Below are positions 21,159 to 27,938 of a stretch of DNA of 27,938 nucleotides, piece after piece; the first letter of the stretch is position 1, and the number at the start of each line of letters is the position of its first letter. The DNA comes from a virus, in the IMG/VR virus record IMGVR_UViG_3300044846_003939, positions 1 through 27,938 of that record; one strand, written 5' to 3'. The position numbers were made by a program, and so were the translations under genes. Below the pieces are notes generated by a model that did not search any database, was not told where the DNA came from, and saw only the letters and a list, made by a program, of their open reading frames with translations.

Positions 21159-21902
21159 ATGACGAAAGAGGAAATCAAAAACAGAATTTCACTCCTACTT
21201 GGATCACAATACCAATTTGCGTCTTACAAAACAGAACAAGGTGTAGAACTTAAAGTTGAGGGAGAATCTCTTGTATTAGAGACCCCTATTTATGTCGTTA
21301 CACCTGAAGGTGAATTACCCGCACCTGAAGGAGAATTTGTATTAGATAATGGTATGAAGGTGAAAGTAGAGGACGGTATGGTAAAAGAAATCTATACTGA
21401 AGGTGAAGCACCTGTTCTAGAGGAAACCGTGCCCGAGGCGATGGCGGAAGCCACCTTGGCAGACGGAACAAAAATCACTAACGATCAACCTGAAAATGTT
21501 GGTTTTGAGGTGGGACAAGTTGTCTATGTTATTACAGAAAATGGAAAAGAATTAGCCCCAACAGGAGACCATATTTTGGAATCTGGCGAGGTGGTTACGC
21601 TTGACGAAAATTCGGTAATAACTGGCATCAAGAAACCCGACGAGCCAGGAGAAGGTAGTTTGGTAGAAAATAAAAAGGCAACGATGGAGGAAATTGTAGA
21701 TGAAATGATGACCGCTCTTGGTATGATCTCTAAAAAAATGGAGGAGATGAAAAAAGAGCAGGAGGAAATGAAATCTAAATTCAACAAGTTTTCAGCAGAA
21801 CCTGCCTCAACGAAAATCTACGATGCGAAAAACGCATCACCTGTTAAATCTGTATCATCAAGAGCAGAAAACATAATGAAAATGAGACAAATGATGTCTT
21901 AA
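21159..21902 (+). CDS. Scaffold-like capsid assembly protein
   Basis: A 247-residue acidic protein between the protease and major capsid genes, the usual place for a scaffold. Residues 30-165 hold two beta-hairpin repeats with the pattern 'P-G---L--G--V-V--G-V--I' (PEGEFVLDNGMKVKVEDGMV; PTGDHILESGEVVTLDENSV). A coiled coil follows (about 175-215, MEEIVDEMMTALGMISKKME then KKEQEEMKSKFNKF), and then a basic Met-rich tail (SRAENIMKMRQMMS) that may bind capsid subunits. Scaffolds guide shell assembly and are removed by the protease. Confidence 0.68.
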   Translation: MTKEEIKNRISLLLGSQYQFASYKTEQGVELKVEGESLVLETPIYVVTPEGELPAPEGEFVLDNGMKVKVEDGMVKEIYTEGEAPVLEETVPEAMAEATLADGTKITNDQPENVGFEVGQVVYVITENGKELAPTGDHILESGEVVTLDENSVITGIKKPDEPGEGSLVENKKATMEEIVDEMMTALGMISKKMEEMKKEQEEMKSKFNKFSAEPASTKIYDAKNASPVKSVSSRAENIMKMRQMMS

Positions 21903-21929
21903 AAAAAAATAAATAAAAACACAAAAAAG

Positions 21930-22901
21930 ATGAAAAATAATAACTTGAAAAAAAGTTCGTTTTCACTAGACCTTTCAGGACTATCTACCTACACAGATGA
22001 ACTTGGTGGATTGTTACTTGCTGAAGCGGTTACGAAAGCAAAAACTATGGAAGTAGGTTATGTGCAAAGTGGTATCAAAGGAACACAGGCAATCAACCTT
22101 TTATCCTCAAACTTGGCAGTCCAAAACGCAGGATCTTGTGGTTGGACTCAATCAGGAACAACTATCTTTACGCAGCGTGATATTTCGGTATGTCCTTACG
22201 CTGTAAAAGAGGATATTTGTTTGGATCAACTAAACAATTTTTGGGCAGGACAACTCCTAAATGCAGGATCTTACAACGAGGAAATTCCAGCATCTTTGGG
22301 TGAGGCAATTGCTAAACTAAAAGTGGAGCAAATCGCAAAATTTGTTGATGATAAACTTTGGAACGCTCTACCCGCATCGTCAGGTGGAACTGACTGTTTC
22401 GTAGGATTTTACTACTTGTTTGGAGACACAGTTCCTTCAGCAGAACAGGTAAATTTCGTAACTAGTCCAACGACCGCATTTACACCATCAAATATGTTAC
22501 AAATTGTAGATGAGGTAATCGCTACGATCCCCGATGCTCTACAAGAGGACACCGATTTAATTGTGATGATGTCTCTTGGAAATTACAGAAAATACACGAT
22601 CGGTCTTCGTCAGGCAAATTATTTCCATTTTGGCACAGAAACTGCTGAAGCAGGAACAGAATTTATCACTTTCCACCCTGGCACAAATATCCGTGTAATT
22701 GGTTTAGGATCAATCAGCGGAAATCGTGTTGTGGCTGGTAAGACAAGCGAACTCGTTTGTGGAACTGACCTTATGGACGAACAGGAAAAATTAGACATCT
22801 ACTACTCTAGAGATTTTGATACAACCCGTATCCTCGCTAAATTCAAAGTAGGTGCTCAAATTCCTTTCCCTCAAAACTGGGTTTCTAACAATCTCGCTTA
22901 A
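21930..22901 (+). CDS. Major capsid protein
   Basis: A 323-residue protein directly after the scaffold-like gene. Features expected of an HK97-fold shell protein are a long helix region (EIPASLGEAIAKLKVEQIAK), a large central domain (DALQEDTDLIVMMSLGNYRK) and a C-terminal strand block (YYSRDFDTTRILAKFKVGAQ). The N terminus (KSSFSLDLSGLSTYTDELGG) is short, so a separate cleaved scaffold segment inside this protein is unlikely. Its leader is strikingly A-rich (21900-21929: A-runs with AAATAAATAAAAACAC) and unstructured, as is usual for strongly expressed Bacteroidota genes. Six Cys residues, including GSCGW, VCPY, DICL and TDCF, are unusual for a capsid protein. Confidence 0.82.
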   Translation: MKNNNLKKSSFSLDLSGLSTYTDELGGLLLAEAVTKAKTMEVGYVQSGIKGTQAINLLSSNLAVQNAGSCGWTQSGTTIFTQRDISVCPYAVKEDICLDQLNNFWAGQLLNAGSYNEEIPASLGEAIAKLKVEQIAKFVDDKLWNALPASSGGTDCFVGFYYLFGDTVPSAEQVNFVTSPTTAFTPSNMLQIVDEVIATIPDALQEDTDLIVMMSLGNYRKYTIGLRQANYFHFGTETAEAGTEFITFHPGTNIRVIGLGSISGNRVVAGKTSELVCGTDLMDEQEKLDIYYSRDFDTTRILAKFKVGAQIPFPQNWVSNNLA

Positions 22902-22933
22902 GACATAAACTATTAAAATAAAATCATAAAAAG

Positions 22934-23485
22934 ATGAGTTACTCAAGTTGTTATACTACAGCGTCTATAAACCTTGGCTGTGCCGCTAATGTCGGTGGAA
23001 TTGCCAAAGCGTATGTAGTAAGTGGAGAACTCACAGGTGCTACATTTAATTCTGCTCAACAGATCACGGGAACATCCGCTACTTCAGGAGCACAGTTATA
23101 CACTTTTGAGGTCCAAAAACAGACATCATCTTTGACTGAAACATTTAATAATTCGTTGGAAAACGGCACTCTATTCTATCAACAGGATTTAGCACTCGTA
23201 TTCCACAAAATGTCTCAAGATAAGAGAAATCAACTAAAACTAATAAGTCAATCTCGTGGATTACAGGTTTTCGCAGAAGACAACAACGGAACTATTTGGT
23301 TCTTGGGTGGTATTTCTGGTGAAGCACTTTCGGGAGGTTACTTGTCGGCTGGAACAGGGTCTTCAGGAACGGCGTTTGGTGACAGTAACCAATACGGAAT
23401 TACACTATCGTTCTTTAGTAAAGATCCTATGACTACTTTAGGATCACCGCTCGCATCAGTATTCGGCGGAACAATCAATCCATAA
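22934..23485 (+). CDS. Probable tail tube or other major virion protein
   Basis: A 183-residue protein, MSYSSCYTTASINLGCAANV at the start. The early segment VGGIAKAYVVSG, the middle TFEVQKQTSSLTETFNNSLE, and the end GDSNQYGITLSFFSKDPM resemble a tail tube or similar ring-forming protein ('-GGIK--Y', 'QTSSLTE', 'G----Y-LTF---E'). Its A-rich leader matches that of the capsid gene, which suggests high expression, and it is followed at once by a strong terminator (23502-23529). If this is the tube, it is separated from the tape measure by the head genes. Confidence 0.5.
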   Translation: MSYSSCYTTASINLGCAANVGGIAKAYVVSGELTGATFNSAQQITGTSATSGAQLYTFEVQKQTSSLTETFNNSLENGTLFYQQDLALVFHKMSQDKRNQLKLISQSRGLQVFAEDNNGTIWFLGGISGEALSGGYLSAGTGSSGTAFGDSNQYGITLSFFSKDPMTTLGSPLASVFGGTINP

Positions 23486-23501
23486 AAAAACTATTTTTAA
23501 T

Positions 23502-23529
23502 CAGGGGGGTAAAACCCCCTGGTTTTTTT
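23502..23529 (+). terminator. Strong terminator after the capsid block
   Basis: CAGGGGG (23502-23508) pairs perfectly with CCCCCTG (23515-23521) around a 6-base loop, followed by G and seven T (23523-23529). The next gene starts 16 bases later without a visible promoter, so it depends on partial read-through. This would keep the level of the capsid block above that of the following adhesin and portal genes. Confidence 0.88.
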
Positions 23530-23545
23530 CTTGCCAAAAAAATAT

Positions 23546-24601
23546 ATGAAAAGAGGTTCGGGTAAAATCACTTGGGGTCATTTAGGTAAAATAAAGACAT
23601 ATAAACACGCTTTACAGACCGAACGACCCAATCTATCAGCAGAGGATAGAAAACGCATCATAAGTCAAAAAATGACCCCCTACGACAGCACTAACTTAAA
23701 TGTTAAGGTTGTCTTTGCGGGAGCGGCGTATCTATCAGGTGATACAACCCCTACTCCAACTCCATCACCAACTCCAACCCCCGCAGTATTAAACTGTGAT
23801 TGGAGTGGAATAACCGCACAATTTGGATATAACACGAACGATTGGAGTGATTGCCAACTTGTCCCTGTTGTAAGTCCATCTGTGACCCCCACAAATACCA
23901 TTACTCCATCGGTTACAAGGACGCCTTCGGTCACTCCAACACATACACCGACACCTAGTCCATCACAACCAGGAACATCAGGGGTTATTGATTATTTTGA
24001 CGCCGCATATTATGACGGTGATGGTGATTGGGAATCACTAACGACAGATAAGAGATTTAGATTAGTAAATTCCCCAACCAAAATAACTGATTTTTCAGGT
24101 ATGATTAGTTTTGACGGGGTTGATGATTATGGTATATCAAATGCCAACATAATCCCAAATACCTCTGCGTGGTCTATAGAGTTTTGGTATAGATTTAATA
24201 GTGCTTCGTGTTCTTATGTAAATAATCATTTACTCACAGATGGTAAGGCAGGAAGTGATACACAAAATTACGTTGATTCTAGAGATTGTTTTGGGAATGC
24301 CAACTGGTTTTTTAACTCTGTAAGTGATGCGCCAGGTGTGAATTACGGTGTATCAGTTCCTGCTCAAGTTGTATATACCTTTAGTGGTGGAACTGTAGAG
24401 GTATTCTTAAACGGTGTGAATAAATATTCCAATAGTGGATATACTTACACTTGGAGTGCGAACAGATTGACGATGCTGACGACCTCTGCCGCCAATAAAC
24501 CCGCAGCAGATTTTGGTATTATTAGAACCTACGGATACAAACTTACATCTACAGATGTCTTAAATAACTTTAATCAATTTAAATCTCGTTTTGGATTATG
24601 A
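23546..24601 (+). CDS. Virion adhesin with Thr-Pro linkers and LamG-like domain
   Basis: A 351-residue protein. Residues 1-60 are a basic N-terminal part (MKRGSGKITWGHLGKIKTYK ... PYDSTNLNVKVVFAGAAYLSG), presumably the virion anchor. Thr-Pro linkers at about 66-82 and 108-141 flank a short Cys-containing segment (NCDWSGITAQFGYNTNDWSD). Residues about 148-351 are a concanavalin-like (LamG/laminin-G-3) domain: FSGMISFDGVDDYGISN, SAWSIEFWYRFNS, VYTFSGGTVEVFLNGV and DFGIIRTYGYKL. Such domains bind sugars. ATG 23546 is chosen over TTG 23531, which would start at the edge of the terminator. The stop overlaps the next start (ATGA). Confidence 0.72.
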   Translation: MKRGSGKITWGHLGKIKTYKHALQTERPNLSAEDRKRIISQKMTPYDSTNLNVKVVFAGAAYLSGDTTPTPTPSPTPTPAVLNCDWSGITAQFGYNTNDWSDCQLVPVVSPSVTPTNTITPSVTRTPSVTPTHTPTPSPSQPGTSGVIDYFDAAYYDGDGDWESLTTDKRFRLVNSPTKITDFSGMISFDGVDDYGISNANIIPNTSAWSIEFWYRFNSASCSYVNNHLLTDGKAGSDTQNYVDSRDCFGNANWFFNSVSDAPGVNYGVSVPAQVVYTFSGGTVEVFLNGVNKYSNSGYTYTWSANRLTMLTTSAANKPAADFGIIRTYGYKLTSTDVLNNFNQFKSRFGL

Positions 24602-24858
24602 AATATGTAATCTTTTTATTTAGTGAAGTAGATAAAATCAACTTTAACGAGGTATTAAATACCGATCCTGAATCACTCCGTGTAAGTTTGGAGGGTAAAT
24701 CAATCATCAAGTATATTGGTGAGATGCCAGAGTCAGTTAAAAACCTTAAATGGAAAAGTGCCGAATACACGCACGAGGAAATAATCCATATTATATATAC
24801 GGAGGCAGAGTGGATTGTCCCCGTAGAAAACATAACCGAAAACACACCATTAAATTAA
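24598..24858 (+). CDS. Hypothetical small protein, coupled to the adhesin gene
   Basis: An 86-residue protein, MKYVIFLFSEVDKINFNEVL at the start. It reads like a small alpha/beta domain with strands MKYVIFLFSEV and SLRVSLEGKSIIKYI and an acidic C-terminal half (EEIIHIIYTEAEWIVPVENI). No family was recognised. Its ATGA overlap with the adhesin gene means translation is coupled, so it may be an assembly chaperone for that fibre, as is common for small genes directly after phage adhesins. That is inference from position. Confidence 0.65.
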   Translation: MKYVIFLFSEVDKINFNEVLNTDPESLRVSLEGKSIIKYIGEMPESVKNLKWKSAEYTHEEIIHIIYTEAEWIVPVENITENTPLN

Positions 24859-24864
24859 ACCGAT

Positions 24865-25662
24865 ATGAGTAGTTTATCATCATTACAAATCAATCAATCC
24901 TATCAGGGATTATTAAAACTTGCGGACAGCACCACAGGTATTACCCAAACATTACAATCAGTTCAGGACGGATTAGGTAATGATACGGGTATTAAGTTGG
25001 CACAAGATTTTTTCAGCGCTCCTTCTGTTTTGTCCTATAAACCTCTTGGGAGATCTACAGGTGGTAATGGTATTGCTACGGGTGGGGGATCGGCTTTTGT
25101 TACGGGATCTGTAAATAAACTTTACGGAAACTTTTTCTACGAGCAGGACAACGCATCTTACACAGGAATAACTTTCCGTGTTGGAACTGTAACCTCAACG
25201 GCAGACGAAATTAATATGGCGTTTTATACTGTAGAACAGACAGGTCAATATGGTATTGCTCCAAAGGATTTGATAATGTCGGGAATTACTTTAGATGCTG
25301 CGGATTTGGCGGCTACGGGTTTGGTTACAAAAGCGCTTCCTTCTACACTTACTTTTCCTCACCCTGGCGCGTATTGTTTGATGTTGTATGGAACTAATCC
25401 TGGTAGTGTGAATCCAACTGCGAGATTGACCGCACCTGCTGAAGTAGCCCTCCAAATGGGTATGTTAAGTATGATGTATGGTTTTGTTCCTTCTGTTGAT
25501 GGTAGTGCGGCTCAAAATCCTTATTATGGAGCAAATACGGAATCTACATCAGTTTATTACAGCACAAACGCACCATTTGTAACCTCATTTACACCCTCAA
25601 CCATAGCAGCAACGGCTCAATCCACTATAATCTCTATGGCTGGTTTTATTTTAAGAAAATAA
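24865..25662 (+). CDS. Virion structural protein of unknown role
   Basis: A 265-residue protein starting MSSLSSLQINQSYQGLLKLA. It is rich in Gly, Ser, Thr and Ala, predicted beta, with no signal peptide. The N-terminal 'QSYQGLLKLAD--TGIT--LQ-V-DGLGN-TGIKLAQDFF' layout is like that of small tail or head fibre proteins, in which a short anchor precedes a beta domain. The rest (YGNFFYEQDNASYTGITFRV; PHPGAYCLMLYG) suggests a jelly-roll type domain. It lies between the adhesin and portal genes. No catalytic motif was seen. Confidence 0.58.
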   Translation: MSSLSSLQINQSYQGLLKLADSTTGITQTLQSVQDGLGNDTGIKLAQDFFSAPSVLSYKPLGRSTGGNGIATGGGSAFVTGSVNKLYGNFFYEQDNASYTGITFRVGTVTSTADEINMAFYTVEQTGQYGIAPKDLIMSGITLDAADLAATGLVTKALPSTLTFPHPGAYCLMLYGTNPGSVNPTARLTAPAEVALQMGMLSMMYGFVPSVDGSAAQNPYYGANTESTSVYYSTNAPFVTSFTPSTIAATAQSTIISMAGFILRK

Positions 25663-26093
25663 TGTTATACATTAAAAGAGGACAAACCAATAATATATCA
25701 GTCACCCTGACGCAGAATTCTTTGCCAGGGTTTCCGTATTATTTGTTTTCTTTTGAGAACATTTTATCAAAAGACACAATCACATTTTTTCCGCAAAATA
25801 TTACAACGGCATCAAGTCGGTATGATGAGTTTAGATTTGTGGAAACTGATACACCATTAACGGGACAAACTCCTCCACAAGTGACTTTCCTATACGAGGG
25901 GGATTACTATTATACGGTATATCAAATGGGATCAACGGGCTCAACTAATCCTTCTAACTCTATTGGTGTGGTAGAACAAGGTAGAGCCCTCGTATCAGGG
26001 GATACGATAGGGGTTTTCTATACCCAATTTATTAGCGATAATGAGAATAATAACAATATTATTTTCCTGTCTAGTCAAGAAGATAGAACATAA
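25662..26093 (+). CDS. Hypothetical virion accessory protein
   Basis: A 143-residue protein, MLYIKRGQTNNISVTLTQNS at the start, overlapping the previous stop by one base. The first 110 residues are beta-rich (YYLFSFENILSKDTITFFPQ; YDEFRFVET; YEGDYYYTVYQMG), as in a small Ig-like or jelly-roll domain. The segment 'VEQGRALVSGD' near residue 106 is a motif I associate with a frequent accessory gene of Bacteroidota siphoviruses beside head genes. The role is unknown; decoration or fibre attachment is possible. Confidence 0.6.
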   Translation: MLYIKRGQTNNISVTLTQNSLPGFPYYLFSFENILSKDTITFFPQNITTASSRYDEFRFVETDTPLTGQTPPQVTFLYEGDYYYTVYQMGSTGSTNPSNSIGVVEQGRALVSGDTIGVFYTQFISDNENNNNIIFLSSQEDRT

Positions 26094-26127
26094 CCTCACC
26101 CCACGACATATTTATATTTAGAAATAG

Positions 26128-27207
26128 ATGAAAACGGAAATAAAGCAGTTCAATTTTGAGACAGTCCAACTACCCACATTTGAGGAGGTCGTAAAAAATA
26201 AAGATTGGGTTTTTTGGGGCGGCGATAATTTGTGGGCTCAACACTCCGTAGATCTGTATAACTATTCATCAATCAATAGAGCGTGTATAAACGCTAAAAG
26301 AGATGGTGTTTGGGGTAAGCAGATGTTGATTGACGGGGTTGATGCTTCGTTGGTTATGGCAAATTCAAGTCAAAGTGTTCGTGAGGTCTATAAGAACGCC
26401 GCTTTGGATATGGTTTTACATAACGGATTTTCGTTAAATACTATTTTAAGAAACGATCGGGAAGGTATTAGTGAGTTTTACCATATTGACCTAACCAAAA
26501 TTCGTTCAGGTAAGGTTGATGATTTTGACTATGTAAGAAACTATTGGTATAGTAGTGATTGGTCTAACATCAAAAACTACAAACCTCGTGAGATCCCCTC
26601 ATTTAACCTAAATGACGAAATACCAAGTCAGGTATGGTTTTACAAAAATTATTCACCTACGCAGTCCTATTACCCCATTAACGATTGGATTGGATCAAGG
26701 ATTGCTGTTGAGACCGACATCAACATTAAAAACTTTCACTTAAACAACCTCCAAAACGGATTTTTCCCAAGTGCTCTATTGAGTATGAATAATGGTATTC
26801 CAAGTGAGGAGGAGCGTGAGCAGGTGTATCGTCACCTTTTAGAAAAATACTCATCGTCCAACAATAGTGGAAAGTTAATTTTGACCTTTAGCGAGTCCAA
26901 AGAAAATGAACCAACTTTTACACCATTAAACTTAAATAATAGTGATGGGTTTTATGCGGTGTTGGACGAGCAGATCCGTAATACGATTTTAACAGGTCAT
27001 AGGATCACGAACCCCCTTTTAATTGGGGTAATGGTGCCAGGACAATTGGGATCAAAAGATCAAATCATAGAGGGTCACGCACACTTTCTAGCCACGGTGA
27101 TTAAACCCATACAGGAACAACTTATTAAGGAGTTTGAGAAAATCTTATTTTTAAGAGACAAAAAACAACACGAGATCACCATAATTCAAAACGATATAAT
27201 ATTGTAA
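26128..27207 (+). CDS. Portal protein
   Basis: A 359-residue protein of the type that forms the dodecameric ring at the head vertex. Recognisable parts are the N-terminal clip and wing start (LYNYSSINRACINAKRDGVW), AALDMVLHNGFSLNTILRND, the stretch YYPINDWIGSRIAVETDINI followed by FHLNNLQNGFFPSALLSMNN, and the C-terminal helices (YAVLDEQIRNTILTGHRITN; LATVIKPIQEQLIKEFEKIL). It is short compared with typical portals (400-500 residues), having a small C-terminal barrel or none. It is followed 4 bases later by the connector gene, a normal pairing, but it is far downstream of the capsid and about 18 kb after the large terminase gene, an unusual order. Confidence 0.82.
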   Translation: MKTEIKQFNFETVQLPTFEEVVKNKDWVFWGGDNLWAQHSVDLYNYSSINRACINAKRDGVWGKQMLIDGVDASLVMANSSQSVREVYKNAALDMVLHNGFSLNTILRNDREGISEFYHIDLTKIRSGKVDDFDYVRNYWYSSDWSNIKNYKPREIPSFNLNDEIPSQVWFYKNYSPTQSYYPINDWIGSRIAVETDINIKNFHLNNLQNGFFPSALLSMNNGIPSEEEREQVYRHLLEKYSSSNNSGKLILTFSESKENEPTFTPLNLNNSDGFYAVLDEQIRNTILTGHRITNPLLIGVMVPGQLGSKDQIIEGHAHFLATVIKPIQEQLIKEFEKILFLRDKKQHEITIIQNDIIL

Positions 27208-27211
27208 AATA

Positions 27212-27799
27212 ATGGGTGTTTTATTAGTTAGTTCAGCCAAAATTAAAGCCTTCAGTCAGTTAAACGAGGGGGTTGATGACGCCCTGCTTCTTGCTGGCGT
27301 CCAAATCAGTCAGGATATAGGTTTGCAGACCCTTTTGGGGACGAAATTTTACAATCATATTTTATCAGCCGCATCAGGTAATACCCTATCCAACCAAGAG
27401 AACATTTTGGTTCAGGAATATATCCAACCTTATCTTATTTGGAGAGGGGTTTGGGAAAGTATGGGAACGATGTATTATCGTATGATGAATAAGAGTATTA
27501 TTGTTGGTAATACAGAACAGGGAAACGCCACGGATAAAAGTGGATTTATTTACCTACGGAATATCCACAAAGATAGGTATGAGTTCTATGCGCAGCGTTT
27601 AATGGATTATATCCAATACAGACCTGGTGATTTTCCTGATTACTTTTCCAACTCAACTTTGGACGGTATGTTCCCAAGTAAAGAAAACTATTTTTCAGGA
27701 ATTCATATTGGACCAGGCAGTCCTCGTAGATTACCTGTTCCTGGTATTAAAGGTTGGGCTGATCCAACTGGTCCAAGTTGTTGTGTGGATAATTGGTAA
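27212..27799 (+). CDS. Head-tail connector (adaptor) protein
   Basis: A 195-residue protein directly after the portal. Its helical core (VDDALLLAGVQISQDIGLQT ... LLGTKFYNHILSA ... NILVQEYIQPYLIWRGVWES ... IHKDRYEFYAQRLMDYIQYR) matches the 'Q----LG--LY--L ... I-PYL-W------ ... Y---L--YL' pattern of adaptor proteins in Bacteroidota phages. The C-terminal 50 residues are Gly/Pro-rich (HIGPGSPRRLPVPGIKGWAD) and extended, and probably reach onto neighbouring subunits or the tail. The stop lies in the terminal repeat (27797-27799, equal to 11-13). Confidence 0.68.
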   Translation: MGVLLVSSAKIKAFSQLNEGVDDALLLAGVQISQDIGLQTLLGTKFYNHILSAASGNTLSNQENILVQEYIQPYLIWRGVWESMGTMYYRMMNKSIIVGNTEQGNATDKSGFIYLRNIHKDRYEFYAQRLMDYIQYRPGDFPDYFSNSTLDGMFPSKENYFSGIHIGPGSPRRLPVPGIKGWADPTGPSCCVDNW

Positions 27800-27938
27800 G
27801 AATTATGGAATATATCGGTCAAGCATTTTTAGCGGTCATTACAGGACTTATCACCTTTGTCTTGGGTAGAGAAAGGGGAAAAAAAGAAAACGACAATTTA
27901 CACTTAAAAAACCTTGAGGACTCAATTAACATCTATAA
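27787..27938. repeat. Terminal direct repeat, right copy
   Basis: Identical to 1-152 except T at 27898 where 112 has C. The change is the first base of a Leu codon (TTA for CTA), so it is silent. A silent variant between copies fits real strain variation better than random error. Confidence 0.93.
27805..27938 (+). CDS. Partial second copy of the membrane-anchored coiled-coil gene
   Basis: This is the first 44 codons of the gene at 19-318, cut by the end of the window. It is the same gene seen twice because of the terminal overlap, not a paralogue. It shows the true context of that gene: five bases after the connector stop. Confidence 0.9.
   Translation, partial: MEYIGQAFLAVITGLITFVLGRERGKKENDNLHLKNLEDSINIY

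Overview
The window is a complete or nearly complete genome of a tailed bacteriophage, most likely a siphovirus (Caudoviricetes) infecting a Bacteroidota host, probably a flavobacterium. Its first 152 bases reappear as its last 152 with one mismatch, so the molecule closes into a circle of about 27,786 bp. The host is inferred from promoters of the Bacteroidota type (TTTG, about 20 bp, TAnnTTTG), A-rich gene leaders with no Shine-Dalgarno sequence, and flavobacterial-looking signal peptides. The coding density is high and all genes but one are on the + strand.

Layout. Positions 1-418 are the tail end of the late operon (a membrane-anchored coiled-coil protein and a 46-residue head-protein module). 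They meet the only minus-strand gene (415-696, zinc ribbon) tail to tail. A terminator (818-849), a promoter (858-889) and a structured, apparently untranslated stretch (893-1135) follow, then an AT-rich stretch. Positions 1252-5381 hold small genes, presumably early, most behind their own promoters. Most are unrecognisable, but the last three encode envelope proteins: one secreted, one lipoprotein, one probable outer-membrane beta-barrel. Many of these genes share the leader ACCCGTTATG. A candidate small RNA with its own terminator lies at 5411-5485, and its hairpin loop is complementary to that leader.

The late operon starts at a promoter at 5510-5541. In order it encodes a sigma-like factor, an HTH protein, a small CGKC protein, the small terminase subunit, a ribbon-helix-helix protein, the large terminase subunit, a tail-assembly-chaperone-like gene with a probable -1 frameshift, a tail-terminator-like protein, a YadA-like tail fibre, neck and baseplate-like proteins, and the tape measure. 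Then come a fused head-morphogenesis/XkdF-type protease, a scaffold-like protein, the major capsid protein, a tube-like protein, a LamG-like adhesin, accessory virion proteins, the portal and a connector. Head genes therefore follow tail genes, and the portal is far from the terminase. Three virion proteins carry Thr-Pro linkers that share identical DNA.

No polymerase, helicase, primase, integrase, endolysin or classical repressor was recognised. Replication and lysis functions must lie in the unidentified small genes, in the non-coding region, or in the host. The most interesting signals are the candidate anti-leader small RNA at 5411-5485 and the structured non-coding region at 893-1135, which share an 11-base stem sequence.
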